A stretch of 64,000 bases of DNA from UBA3855 sp964472035. Lineage in GTDB: Bacteria > Bacillota > Clostridia > Oscillospirales > Ruminococcaceae. The position numbers and the translations under genes were made by a program. The notes below the pieces were generated by a model, which saw nothing but the letters and a program-made list of their open reading frames with translations, had not been told where the DNA came from and searched no databases. Location of the stretch: NCBI GenBank assembly GCA_964472035.1, contig CAYYIT010000002.1, forward strand, positions 1-64,000, read 5' to 3'. Shown in pieces: positions 26,243 to 34,785 of this stretch (position 1 is its first letter; the number at the start of each line of letters is the position of its first letter).

Positions 26243-26859
26243 TGCGTGTCGGGATCTTCGGCGGCAGCTTCAATCCGCTGCACAACGGGCATCTGCACCT
26301 TGCCAAAAGTGTACACGATGCCCTGCAGCTCGATGAGGTCTGGCTCGTTCCGACCAAGCAGCCGCCCCATAAATCCGCCCATGCCTATGCTCCGGCGGAG
26401 GACCGCCTTGCGATGTGCCGCCTTGCAGCAGAAGAATATCCCTGGCTGCGCGTCAATGACTACGAGCTGCGGCAGGATACTGTGAGCTATTCCTACTATA
26501 CGGTCACGCATTTCGCAAAGGAATATCCGGATACAGAATTCTTCCTGCTCGTGGGCGGGGATATGCTCAGCACCTTCACACAGTGGTACCGCTGGCAGGA
26601 CATTCTGCAGTATACCGCGCTTGCTGGGATCGCAAGGGAGGACGGTGAATACGAACAGCTGCTTGGATGTGCCGAGGAACTGAGGCAATATGGCAAAATC
26701 CACCTGGTCAATGTGGAAAGCTTTGCGGTATCTTCTACAAAAATCAGAGACATGGTACAGAAAAGACAGAATTATTCTTGCTATTTACCTGAAAAAATAG
26801 TACAATATATAATGAAGAGAAATCTGTATGCAGGAAGTGATGAGACTTGTACGGAATAA
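26242..26859 (+). CDS. nadD: Nicotinate-nucleotide adenylyltransferase
   Basis: A 205-residue NadD, joining nicotinate mononucleotide and ATP to form deamido-NAD. GGSFNPLHNGHL at residues 7-18 is the nucleotidyltransferase HxGH site and SSTKIRDMV near the end is the second ATP-binding motif. yqeK follows with a 13-base overlap, the classic nadD-yqeK pair. Confidence 0.96.
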   Translation: MRVGIFGGSFNPLHNGHLHLAKSVHDALQLDEVWLVPTKQPPHKSAHAYAPAEDRLAMCRLAAEEYPWLRVNDYELRQDTVSYSYYTVTHFAKEYPDTEFFLLVGGDMLSTFTQWYRWQDILQYTALAGIAREDGEYEQLLGCAEELRQYGKIHLVNVESFAVSSTKIRDMVQKRQNYSCYLPEKIVQYIMKRNLYAGSDETCTE

Positions 26860-27464
26860 AGGAAAAAACAGCGGTTCTGGAGCAGCGATTATCGCCCAAG
26901 CGCTTCCGGCATTCCTGTAATGTCGCAAGGGCGGCAAGGCAGCTTGCACAGCGCTACGGCGCCGATGTGGAGCGTGCCTATTTTGCAGGCCTGATGCATG
27001 ACATCTGTAAGGAGGAACCCTACGATATCCAGCGCGCGCGTATGATCGACGGTGATTTTGCGCCGGATGACGCAGAGCTGCATTCCAAAAAGCTCTGGCA
27101 CGGCATTGCCGGTGCGCGGTTCCTGCAGACGGAATTCGGTGTGACGGATCAGGAGATCCTCAATGCGGTACGGTTTCATACCGTTGGCAGGGATCACATG
27201 TCCCTGCTTGAAGAGATCATCTACATTGCAGATATGATCTCCGATGAACGCGAATACAAGGGCGTCGGAAAAATGCGCCGTCTTGCCAATGAAAATCTTC
27301 AGGAGGCAATGCTGGAGGCGCTGCGGGATGCGATGATCTCCGTCGCGAAGAAAGGCGTGATGCTGCCGCAGCATACAGTGGATGCCTACCATTATTATCT
27401 GATGCAGAAGCAGATGCTTGCTTCCATCAATTTCAATGCAGAACAAAGGAAGTGCATGAAATGA
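26847..27464 (+). CDS. yqeK: HD-domain protein YqeK (Ap4A hydrolase family)
   Basis: A 205-residue HD-domain protein. RHSCNVARAARQLAQRYG, then HDICKE for the HD pair, and IADMISDER near 135 make up the metal site. YqeK enzymes split diadenosine tetraphosphate symmetrically into two ADP. Start is a TTG inside the nadD end, with AGGAAGTGA about ten bases upstream. The stop overlaps the next ATG (ATGA), so coupling with the LCP gene is likely. Confidence 0.93.
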   Translation: MYGIKEKTAVLEQRLSPKRFRHSCNVARAARQLAQRYGADVERAYFAGLMHDICKEEPYDIQRARMIDGDFAPDDAELHSKKLWHGIAGARFLQTEFGVTDQEILNAVRFHTVGRDHMSLLEEIIYIADMISDEREYKGVGKMRRLANENLQEAMLEALRDAMISVAKKGVMLPQHTVDAYHYYLMQKQMLASINFNAEQRKCMK

Positions 27465-28645
27465 GTAAAAAGAAAAAGCAGCAGAAGAAAAAGTACTCTG
27501 CCGCTTTGAATATCAGCGTGAAGACGGGTTCCATCCTGCTATCGCTCGTGCTGATGGTCGTGATGGTGCTGAATGCTCCCATTGTCGTCTATCAGGAAAC
27601 AAACGGTTCGGATACGACCACGGAGAATGTTTCCATCCTGACCTACTTCAAACGTTGGAAACCCCTTGAAAGCCAGGAGGGCGCGATCTCCAAGGTGGAA
27701 TCCAGTGAGGTCGAGCTGCGAAGCGATGTGGATGTGGAGTTTGATGACGGACTTGATCTTAATCAGGTCATCGAAGGCCAGTTCACCGTTCTGTTCCTTG
27801 GCTTTGACTCCATTTATAATGAAAGCGGCAATCTCCACGATGTCAACTATGTGATCCAGTTCAATCTGATCGATGCAAGCATGAACATCCTGCAGATTCC
27901 CCGTGACAGCTATATGCCGAACTATACCGGGGCTTCTACGAATAAATTCAACAGCATCTACCTCAGCGGCGACAGCGAAGTGAGCAATATCCAGCGCGTT
28001 GTCGATGCGGTGCAGGAATGCTTTGGTATCCCGATCGATGCCTATGTGACAACGACCGCAGATAATATCGCGCAGATTGTTGATATCATCGGCGGCATTC
28101 CGATCGATCTTCCGAGAACGATCTACTACGAGCCGGGCAAGGTACTGTACGAGGGCGAGCAGGTGCTCAACGGCACCCAGTCCGAATGGTTCCTGCGTTT
28201 CAGAAACGGCTACGATGAGGGCGATATCGGCAGAGTCAAGGCGCAGCGTATCTTCCTTGCAGCAGCCATGCAGAAGGCGCTGGACATGGGCACCTTCAAA
28301 ATGATGGAGGCCATGACGGAAATCTATAACCAGCAGCTCATGGGTACCGACCTTAGCATTGAGGATATCGGTATGATCGCGGACCTTGCTTCTACCATCG
28401 AGATGGAGAATGTCAATATCTTTATGGTACCCGGCGAGGGTGCTGACGGCCCGAACGGACAGTCCATCTGGTCCATTCATAAGTCCACAGCACTGGATAT
28501 CGTGAACGAGCATTTCCGCACACAGCAGCTGCCGCTGACCGCTGACAAGAGCGGTATTGTCGAGTGGGTGCCGGAGGGAAGCTACCTCAACACGCTGAAC
28601 GATGATACAGCGCAGAACTTTGACGAAATTCACAACAATGAATAA
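27461..28645 (+). CDS. LytR-CpsA-Psr family cell-wall glycopolymer ligase
   Basis: A 394-residue LCP protein. A Lys-rich cytoplasmic start and one membrane helix (about 18-42) hold an extracellular LCP domain (about 105-300), seen from TVLFLGFDS, the QIPRDSYM motif and the RFRNGYDEGDIGRVKAQR stretch with conserved arginines. LCP proteins move undecaprenyl-linked teichoic acid or polysaccharide to peptidoglycan. The place between yqeK and rsfS is conserved in many Bacillota. Start taken at the ATG overlapping the yqeK stop; GGAAG is eight bases upstream. Confidence 0.92.
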   Translation: MSKKKKQQKKKYSAALNISVKTGSILLSLVLMVVMVLNAPIVVYQETNGSDTTTENVSILTYFKRWKPLESQEGAISKVESSEVELRSDVDVEFDDGLDLNQVIEGQFTVLFLGFDSIYNESGNLHDVNYVIQFNLIDASMNILQIPRDSYMPNYTGASTNKFNSIYLSGDSEVSNIQRVVDAVQECFGIPIDAYVTTTADNIAQIVDIIGGIPIDLPRTIYYEPGKVLYEGEQVLNGTQSEWFLRFRNGYDEGDIGRVKAQRIFLAAAMQKALDMGTFKMMEAMTEIYNQQLMGTDLSIEDIGMIADLASTIEMENVNIFMVPGEGADGPNGQSIWSIHKSTALDIVNEHFRTQQLPLTADKSGIVEWVPEGSYLNTLNDDTAQNFDEIHNNE

Positions 28646-28676
28646 ACAGAAATGAGAAAACAAGAGGAGTGATTGC

Positions 28677-29039
28677 ATGACAGCAGAAGAAAAAATCAGA
28701 ATCGCCGTAAAGGCACTTGACGCAAAGCGCGCCGAGGATATCCGCGTGCTGAAGGTGACTGCACTGACCGTGCTTGGTGATTATTTCATCATTGCAAACG
28801 GTACCAGCAGCACCCATACCAAGACGCTTGCGGAGGAAGTGGAATTCCAGCTGTCCCAGCAGGGAGAGGAACCGCTGCACCGCGAGGGCATGAATGGTTC
28901 GAACTGGTATATTCTCGACTACAACGATGTCATCATCCATGTGTTCCACCAGGAAATGCGCAGCTTCTATCGTCTGGAGCAGCTCTGGGCGGATGCAGAA
29001 GAAGTGGACATTGCACAGTTTCTTGAGGAGGCAGAATAA
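28677..29039 (+). CDS. rsfS: Ribosome silencing factor RsfS
   Basis: A 120-residue RsfS/Iojap protein that binds bL14 on the large subunit and blocks subunit joining in starvation. VLGDYFIIANGTSSTHTKTLAEEVE and WYILDYNDVIIHVFHQEMRSFYRLEQLW are the family's two halves. RBS is AGAGGAG. The stop overlaps the next gene by one base (TAATG). Confidence 0.96.
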   Translation: MTAEEKIRIAVKALDAKRAEDIRVLKVTALTVLGDYFIIANGTSSTHTKTLAEEVEFQLSQQGEEPLHREGMNGSNWYILDYNDVIIHVFHQEMRSFYRLEQLWADAEEVDIAQFLEEAE

Positions 29040-29368
29040 TGGAGAATGGTAAGAAGCTTGTAACGGGCATCGGGATCTATCTCGTCGCTAAGGCGGTACT
29101 GAATCTGATCATCGGTTTTTCCGGCGGCAATGTTGTCAGCCTCGTTCTGGCAGTGGTATTTGCCGGCGCCCTGATCCTTGGCATCAAGTATGCAAACTAC
29201 GTGGTAGCAGCAATTCTCGCGTTCACTGTGATCTGGCATTTCAAGGATAATGTCACGAATCTTCCGGCAAATCTGATCTATCTGATCGAGGGACTGCTCG
29301 ATATCGGTGTGGCTGCACTTCTTGTGTGTGCAAAGGATATCAAAGCGCACTTTGGGCAGGATGTCTGA
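29039..29368 (+). CDS. Small multi-pass membrane protein, unknown
   Basis: A 109-residue hydrophobic protein with about three to four predicted membrane helices (about 7-25, 28-47, 50-68, 80-97) and a short charged start and tail. I do not recognise a family. It is translationally coupled to rsfS (one-base overlap) and followed 14 bases later by another unknown membrane protein, so it is probably expressed with the rsfS-leuS group. No motif suggests a transport or enzymatic role. Confidence 0.75.
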   Translation: MENGKKLVTGIGIYLVAKAVLNLIIGFSGGNVVSLVLAVVFAGALILGIKYANYVVAAILAFTVIWHFKDNVTNLPANLIYLIEGLLDIGVAALLVCAKDIKAHFGQDV

Positions 29369-29382
29369 ATCGGAGGCAAGCG

Positions 29383-29811
29383 ATGCGTAATACTCATTCG
29401 CCTTGTCCGGAGAAAACATATCGCGAAGCTTCGGCAGAAATCGGAGAAAAACGGCTTTCGCAGTGTGCGATGCTTGTGCTGCTGCTGACACTGATCGGAG
29501 GGCTGACAGGCTGCATACAGCCATTTGTGCTGCTGCCGATGTATCTCCTGCTTGCAGCGGGGTTGCACGGAAAATGGAAACCAGCAAGATTCCTGCTGGC
29601 TGCAACAATGGTGCTGCATCTTGCATGGATGCTGCTGCGTTCCGTATTCGGCATTCCGTTTCGCGTGCTTCCGAAGGCATTTATGATCCTGTGTCATGCA
29701 ATGCAGTGGATCACATGTCTCGGTTATCTTGGAATTACAGTGTACCTGTATCATTCGCCGGATATTGCGGCGTACTATCAGAAAACAGATGCATCGGTTC
29801 ATGATGCATAA
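29383..29811 (+). CDS. Small membrane protein, unknown
   Basis: A 142-residue protein with a polar N-terminus (about 1-28) and about four membrane helices between 29 and 127. The start ATG has CGGAGG at good spacing, which supports a real gene; longer in-frame starts upstream would overlap the previous gene. A cysteine in GGLTGC is not a lipobox because the helix before it is preceded by a long polar stretch. No family recognised. It stands 20 bases before leuS. Confidence 0.7.
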   Translation: MRNTHSPCPEKTYREASAEIGEKRLSQCAMLVLLLTLIGGLTGCIQPFVLLPMYLLLAAGLHGKWKPARFLLAATMVLHLAWMLLRSVFGIPFRVLPKAFMILCHAMQWITCLGYLGITVYLYHSPDIAAYYQKTDASVHDA

Positions 29812-29831
29812 CAGGAAAGAAGGAAAACCAA

Positions 29832-32240
29832 ATGAACAAGTATGATTACAGCAAAATCGAACAAAAATGGCAGGCTTACTGGGATGAGCACCACACCTTC
29901 CGTGCAGGAACCGACTACTCCAAGCCCAAGTTCTATGCACTGGTAGAATTCCCGTATCCGTCCGGTCAGGGTCTGCACATCGGTCATCCCCGTCCTTATA
30001 CGGCAATGGATATCGTATCCAGAAAGCGCCGCCTCGAGGGATACAATGTCCTCTTCCCGATGGGCTGGGATGCATTCGGTCTGCCGACGGAGAACTTTGC
30101 GATCAAGAACAAGATCCATCCGGCGATCGTTACCGAGAAGAACGTAGCGCGTTTCAAGGAGCAGCTCAAGTCCCTCGGTCTGTCCTTTGACTGGGAGCGT
30201 GAGGTGAATACCACCGATCCCGATTACTTCAAGTGGACACAGTGGATCTTCCTCCAGCTCTTCAAGAAGGGCCTGGCATACAAGAAGGAAATGGCAGTGA
30301 ACTGGTGTACCTCCTGTAAGGTCGTTCTGGCGAATGAAGAGGTTGTCGGCGGCTGCTGCGAGCGCTGCAACGGCGAGGTTGTCCGTAAGGTCAAGAGCCA
30401 GTGGATGCTCAAGATCACAGAGTATGCACAGCGTCTGATCGATGATCTGGATGAGGTGAACTACCTCGACAGAATCCGTACCACCCAGACTAACTGGATC
30501 GGCCGTTCCGAGGGTGCAGAGGTGAATTTTACCACCACCACCGGCGACACCCTGACAGTTTATACCACCCGTCCGGATACCCTGTTCGGTGCAACCTATA
30601 TGGTCATCGCTCCGGAGCATCCGATGATCGAGAAGTGGGCAGATCAGCTCGAGAACATGGACGAGATCAAGGCATACCAGGAAAAGGCTGCCAAGAAGTC
30701 CGATTTTGACAGAACCGAAATGAACAAGGATAAGACCGGTGTGCAGCTCAAGGGTGTGCGTGCCGTAAATCCTGTGAATGGCAATGAGATCCCGATCTTC
30801 ATTTCCGACTATGTACTGATGAGCTACGGTACCGGCGCGATCATGGCCGTTCCTGCACATGATGACCGTGACTGGGAGTTTGCAAAGGTATTCGGCATCC
30901 CCATGGTAGAGGTCGTTGCCGGCGGCAATATCGAAGAGGCAGCCTTCACTGACTGTGCAACGGGCGTAATGGTCAACTCCGGCTTCCTGACCGGCCTGAG
31001 CGTTGAGGATGCTAAGGTGAAGATCAAGGAATGGCTGGAAGAAAAGGGTATCGGCGAGCGCAAGGTGAACTTCAAGCTCCGTGACTGGGTGTTCAGCCGT
31101 CAGAGATACTGGGGCGAACCCATCCCGCTCGTAAACTGTGAGAAGTGCGGCTGGGTGGCAATTCCCGAGGAAGAACTGCCGCTGCGTCTCCCCGATGTGG
31201 ACAGCTATATGCCGACCGATAACGGTGAGTCCCCGCTCGCAACCCTCGACAGCTTCATTAACACCACATGCCCCTGCTGCGGCGGTCCTGCAAAGCGTGA
31301 GACTGATACCATGCCCCAGTGGGCAGGTTCCTCCTGGTACTTCCTGCGTTACTGCGATCCGAAGAACCCCGATGTTCTGGCTTCCAAGGAAGCAATCGAA
31401 TATTGGATGCCGGTTGACTGGTACAACGGCGGTATGGAGCATACCACACTCCACCTGCTCTATTCCCGTTTCTGGAACAAGTTCCTCTATGATATCGGCA
31501 GCGTAGCCCATAAGGAACCCTACATGAAGCGTACCTCTCACGGTATGATCCTCGGCGAGGACGGTCAGAAGATGTCCAAGTCCAGAGGCAATGTCATCAA
31601 TCCCGACGATGTGATCCGTCAGTACGGCGCAGATACCCTGCGTATGTACGAGATGTTCATCGGTGACTTCGAGAAGACCGCTCCCTGGAGCCCCTCCAGC
31701 ATCAAGGGCTGCAAGCGCTTCCTCGACAGAGTATGGGCAATGCAGGAATTCCTGATCGACGGCGATTCCTATCGCGAGAACCTCACTTCCGCATTCCACA
31801 AGACCATCAAGAAGGTTTCCGAGGATATCGAGAGCCTGAAGTTCAACACTGCGATCGCAGCGATGATGGCACTTGTCAACGATATCTATGTGATCGGCAG
31901 CGTGAACCGTGCAGAATACCGCACTCTGCTGATGCTGCTCAATCCCTTTGCACCGCATCTGACCGAAGAGCTGTATGAGATCTGCGGCTTCGGCGGCGTG
32001 CTGAATGAGCAGACATGGCCGGTATACGACGAGGCACTCTGCAAGGATGAGACCGTCGAGATCGTTGTACAGGTCAATGGCAAGCTCCGCGCAAAGATCA
32101 ACATTCCGATGGATGCTGACAAGGACACCGTACTTGCACAGGCTGCCGCAGAGCCGAAGGTTGCCGAGGTCATCGAGGGCAAGCAGCTCGTAAAACAGAT
32201 ATATGTACAAAATAAGCTTGTGAATTTTGTGGTAAAATAA
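29832..32240 (+). CDS. leuS: Leucyl-tRNA synthetase
   Basis: An 802-residue class Ia synthetase. The HIGH motif is in GLHIGHPRPY (about 49-58) and KMSKS in GQKMSKSRGN (about 578). A zinc-type cysteine group (CTSC, CCERC) sits near 157-180. The CP1 editing domain lies about 220-415 with a threonine-rich TTRPDTLFGATYMV site. The anticodon-binding and C-terminal domains complete it. No T-box leader is possible in the 20-base gap upstream, so expression probably depends on the preceding operon. Codon use here is noticeably more biased than in the neighbours, as expected for a highly expressed gene. Confidence 0.97.
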   Translation: MNKYDYSKIEQKWQAYWDEHHTFRAGTDYSKPKFYALVEFPYPSGQGLHIGHPRPYTAMDIVSRKRRLEGYNVLFPMGWDAFGLPTENFAIKNKIHPAIVTEKNVARFKEQLKSLGLSFDWEREVNTTDPDYFKWTQWIFLQLFKKGLAYKKEMAVNWCTSCKVVLANEEVVGGCCERCNGEVVRKVKSQWMLKITEYAQRLIDDLDEVNYLDRIRTTQTNWIGRSEGAEVNFTTTTGDTLTVYTTRPDTLFGATYMVIAPEHPMIEKWADQLENMDEIKAYQEKAAKKSDFDRTEMNKDKTGVQLKGVRAVNPVNGNEIPIFISDYVLMSYGTGAIMAVPAHDDRDWEFAKVFGIPMVEVVAGGNIEEAAFTDCATGVMVNSGFLTGLSVEDAKVKIKEWLEEKGIGERKVNFKLRDWVFSRQRYWGEPIPLVNCEKCGWVAIPEEELPLRLPDVDSYMPTDNGESPLATLDSFINTTCPCCGGPAKRETDTMPQWAGSSWYFLRYCDPKNPDVLASKEAIEYWMPVDWYNGGMEHTTLHLLYSRFWNKFLYDIGSVAHKEPYMKRTSHGMILGEDGQKMSKSRGNVINPDDVIRQYGADTLRMYEMFIGDFEKTAPWSPSSIKGCKRFLDRVWAMQEFLIDGDSYRENLTSAFHKTIKKVSEDIESLKFNTAIAAMMALVNDIYVIGSVNRAEYRTLLMLLNPFAPHLTEELYEICGFGGVLNEQTWPVYDEALCKDETVEIVVQVNGKLRAKINIPMDADKDTVLAQAAAEPKVAEVIEGKQLVKQIYVQNKLVNFVVK

Positions 32241-32268
32241 CAAAATTCGAAGTTCTGGCAAAAAGCTA

Positions 32269-32297
32269 TTGACAAATGCTCCGTTACATGGTATAAT
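32269..32297 (+). promoter_or_regulatory. Consensus promoter of rpsU
   Basis: TTGACA (32269-32274), 17 bp, TATAAT (32292-32297). Start near 32304 gives an about 139-base leader before rpsU; the leader has a possible TATCC/GGATA stem (about 32378-32405) but no terminator. Confidence 0.85.
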
Positions 32298-32442
32298 AAT
32301 TTTATGCTTGTAATGAAATCAGTTACATTTAAGAAGTGGTTGACAAACTACCTTCTCTAAAAGGGAAGTTTAGTATACTATCCAATGCAGGGAACTGTCG
32401 GATAGAACCTCTGTCTTGGTGGCAAAGGGAGGGAATAAGTAA

Positions 32443-32616
32443 GTGGCAGAAGTACGTGTAGGCAAGAACGAATCTCTGGATACCGCTCTCAAGCGTTTTA
32501 AGAGATCTTGCGCTAAGGACGGCGTGATTGCTGAGGTTCGTAAGAGAGAACATTACGAAAAGCCTTCAGTAAAGCGTAAGAAGAAGTCTGAGGCAGCTCG
32601 CAAGCGTAAGTATTAA
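32443..32616 (+). CDS. rpsU: 30S ribosomal protein bS21
   Basis: A 57-residue, strongly basic bS21: MAEVRVGKNESLDTALKRFK start, EVRKREHYEKPSVKRKKK middle, a Lys/Arg tail. Start codon is GTG with AGGGAGGG nine bases upstream. It has its own consensus promoter and a strong terminator behind it. It is short enough to be skipped by a 60-codon filter. Confidence 0.96.
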   Translation: MAEVRVGKNESLDTALKRFKRSCAKDGVIAEVRKREHYEKPSVKRKKKSEAARKRKY

Positions 32617-32639
32617 GAAACATTCAGGGGAAACCCTGT

Positions 32640-32670
32640 GGGCGCACCGGACCCGGTGCGCCCTTGTTTT
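32640..32670 (+). terminator. Terminator after rpsU
   Basis: A 10-bp GC stem (32640-32649 with 32654-32663) followed by TTGTTTTT, 23 bases after the rpsU stop. Confidence 0.85.
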
Positions 32671-32703
32671 TACAATGATCAGAGAAAAGAGAAGGTGAGA
32701 ATC

Positions 32704-33195
32704 TTGTTTTCTGCAACCTGTGCAGTACGTTCCGTGTGCAATATCACCCCAGAACTGCTGGCAAAAATGGGCGTGAAGGGACTGCTCCTCGATATCGACA
32801 ACACCTTGACGACGCACGACAATCCCGTGCCTGCGCCCGGTGTTATGGAGTGGATCGGCCTCATGAAGGAATATGGCATTCAGCTGCGGCTTGTGTCGAA
32901 CAACCATCCACCGAGGGTGGAGCCATTTGCAAAGCTCCTTGGGATCCCCTGCATCTGTGACAGCAGGAAGCCGCTTTCGAGCGGATACCAGCGTGCGCTG
33001 GAGGAGATGCAGCTGCCGAAATCCCAGCTTGCAGCGGTCGGCGATCAGATCTTTACGGACATTCTCGGTGCGAACTGGTTTCGCGTGAAGAGCATCTATG
33101 TGCCGCCCATGGAGTTGGAGTCCACCGCATTCTTCAAATTCAAACGGTTTATGGAAAAACCCTTCCTGCCGAAAAAATATCTTACGGAGGCATAA
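32704..33195 (+). CDS. YqeG family HAD-IIIA phosphatase
   Basis: A 163-residue HAD-superfamily IIIA protein of the YqeG group; the DIDNTLTTHD motif gives the catalytic aspartates and GDQIFTDILGANWF the third motif. The start is set at a TTG preceded by AAGGTGAG, which gives the normal ITPELLAKMGVKGLLLDIDNTL spacing; in-frame GTG at 32695 is a possible alternative. Substrate unknown; the related PGP phosphatase (Gep4) acts on phosphatidylglycerol phosphate. It lies in a conserved yqeG-aroQ-M24-efp order. Confidence 0.88.
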   Translation: MFSATCAVRSVCNITPELLAKMGVKGLLLDIDNTLTTHDNPVPAPGVMEWIGLMKEYGIQLRLVSNNHPPRVEPFAKLLGIPCICDSRKPLSSGYQRALEEMQLPKSQLAAVGDQIFTDILGANWFRVKSIYVPPMELESTAFFKFKRFMEKPFLPKKYLTEA

Positions 33196-33197
33196 AC

Positions 33198-33635
33198 ATG
33201 GGAAAGAAAATCTTAGTCATTCACGGTCCGAACCTCAACCTCCTTGGCGAGCGTGAGCCCGGTATCTATGGCGATGTCAGCTTCGATGCCCTCAATCAGG
33301 AGATCCTGAAGCGCGCACAGGCGCTTGGTATGGAATGTGAGATCTACCAGTCCAACCACGAGGGAGCCATTGTGGATAAGCTCCACGCAGCACGGAAGGA
33401 CTGCTTCGGCGTTGTCCTCAATGCCGGTGCGTATACGCACTATAGCTATGCGATCGCCGACGCGATCAAGGCGATCCGGATCCCTGTGATCGAAGTCCAT
33501 ATCAGCAATGTCTTTGCAAGGGATGCCTTCCGCTCCCATTCCGTCATTGCTCCCGTCTGCAGCGGCAGTATTTCCGGATTTGGTCTGCAGAGCTACTATC
33601 TCGGCATTGCTGCTCTTGCGGAGATGCAGGTATGA
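33198..33635 (+). CDS. aroQ: Type II 3-dehydroquinate dehydratase
   Basis: A 145-residue AroQ, third step of the shikimate pathway. HGPNLNLLGEREPGIYG carries the catalytic Tyr loop, NAGAYTHYSYAIADAI and EVHISNVFARDAFRSHS carry the catalytic His and substrate site. Length is normal. Its end overlaps the M24 peptidase by four bases (ATGA), so the two are translated together. Confidence 0.96.
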   Translation: MGKKILVIHGPNLNLLGEREPGIYGDVSFDALNQEILKRAQALGMECEIYQSNHEGAIVDKLHAARKDCFGVVLNAGAYTHYSYAIADAIKAIRIPVIEVHISNVFARDAFRSHSVIAPVCSGSISGFGLQSYYLGIAALAEMQV

Positions 33636-34702
33636 ATACAAGGATCGATGCCCTGATGCAGAAGCTCCAGGGCAAAGCAGACTGCGCACTGATCACGGAT
33701 GACATCAACCGCCGCTATCTCACGGGCATGAAGTCCTCTGCCGGAACCGTACTGTGTTTCCCCGAGGAAAGCTACATGATCATCGATTTCCGATATATCG
33801 AAAAAGCGCGTGAGGTCGTGCGATCCTGTACTGTGATCGAGCAAAAGAATACCTATGCACAGATCGCAGAGCTTCTTGAAAAGCACGGGGCAAAAAGCAT
33901 TGCGGTGGAGTCGCACAGTATGACGGTGCAGCGTCTTGAGAACTTTCGTGCGAAGCTCGAAGGCTATGATTATCTGAGTGACAGCACGCTTAGCGATGCA
34001 CTCTATGCGCTTCGTACCATCAAGACACCGGAGGAACTCACAAAGATCAAGGCGGCGCAGGCACTTGCGGAGGATGCGCTGCATTCGTTATTAGAACAGC
34101 TGCATGCCGGCATGACAGAACGCGAGATCGCGCTTTTCCTTGATTTCCACATGCGCAGAAACGGTGCGGAGGATCTGTCCTTCGAGACGATCGCCCTCAC
34201 GGGTGCGCATACCTCCATGCCCCACGGCGTGCCGGATGACAGGGAAGTGCAGCGCGGTGACTTCGTCCTCATGGACTTCGGCGCGGTGGTTGACGGTTAT
34301 CACAGCGACATGACAAGAACCGTCTGTGTCGGCGATCCGACCGAAAGGATGCGTGAAGTCTATGCGGTCGTTCTTGATGCCCAGCAGCGCGCGCTTGCTG
34401 CCGCCAAGGCCGGCATGACCGGAAACGAGCTGGATGCGGTTGCAAGACGGCTGATCACTGACGCAGGCTACGGCGATGCCTTCGGACATTCCCTCGGCCA
34501 CGGTGTTGGCATGGAGATCCATGAATTCCCCACTGCCGGCCCGAAACAGGAGAAGATCATCCAGCCTGGAAGTGTTGTCACCATTGAACCAGGAATTTAT
34601 CTGCCGGGAGAGTTCGGTGTTCGCATTGAAGACTTTGTATATATTCACGAAAATGGTTGTGAAAATTTGACGAAATTCACAAATCAGCTGATTTGTGTAT
34701 AA
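33632..34702 (+). CDS. M24 family Xaa-Pro aminopeptidase
   Basis: A 356-residue creatinase/prolidase-fold metallopeptidase. The N-terminal creatinase domain (about 5-125) precedes the pita-bread domain with metal ligands in MDFGAVVDGYHSDMTRT, GHSLGHGVGMEIHE and TIEPGIYLPGEFGVRIED. It removes N-terminal residues ahead of proline or cuts Xaa-Pro dipeptides; sequence alone does not decide between PepP and PepQ. Proximity to efp, whose product helps make polyproline stretches, is common in Bacillota. Its last codons contain a 20-bp palindrome. Confidence 0.93.
   Translation: MNTRIDALMQKLQGKADCALITDDINRRYLTGMKSSAGTVLCFPEESYMIIDFRYIEKAREVVRSCTVIEQKNTYAQIAELLEKHGAKSIAVESHSMTVQRLENFRAKLEGYDYLSDSTLSDALYALRTIKTPEELTKIKAAQALAEDALHSLLEQLHAGMTEREIALFLDFHMRRNGAEDLSFETIALTGAHTSMPHGVPDDREVQRGDFVLMDFGAVVDGYHSDMTRTVCVGDPTERMREVYAVVLDAQQRALAAAKAGMTGNELDAVARRLITDAGYGDAFGHSLGHGVGMEIHEFPTAGPKQEKIIQPGSVVTIEPGIYLPGEFGVRIEDFVYIHENGCENLTKFTNQLICV
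34678..34697. repeat. Perfect 20-bp palindrome at the end of the M24 gene
   Basis: CACAAATCAG meets its exact complement CTGATTTGTG, immediately before TATAAT at 34698-34703 and 22 bases ahead of the efp -35 box. It is in coding sequence. It may be an operator or a weak transcript end; neither is shown. Confidence 0.5.
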
Positions 34703-34718
34703 TATTTCGCGAGAACTA

Positions 34719-34747
34719 TTGAAAAAAATTCGGATTTAGTGTACAAT
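34719..34747 (+). promoter_or_regulatory. Promoter of efp
   Basis: TTGAAA (34719-34724), 17 bp, TACAAT (34742-34747). Start near 34754, about 32 bases before the efp ATG. Confidence 0.75.
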
Positions 34748-34785
34748 AGAATATATAAGTTTGAAATTTACGGAGGTTTATTTTT

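Noticed and set aside
29812..29831. A T-box leader for leuS
   Set aside because: Only 20 bases separate leuS from the previous gene, too short for a T-box.
29799..32261. An 820-codon frame opposite leuS
   Set aside because: Shadow of leuS; no domain and it spans the gaps on both sides.
32340..32379. A second promoter for rpsU (TTGACA at 32340, TATACT at 32374)
   Set aside because: The spacing is 28 bp, far from 17; the promoter at 32269 is sufficient.
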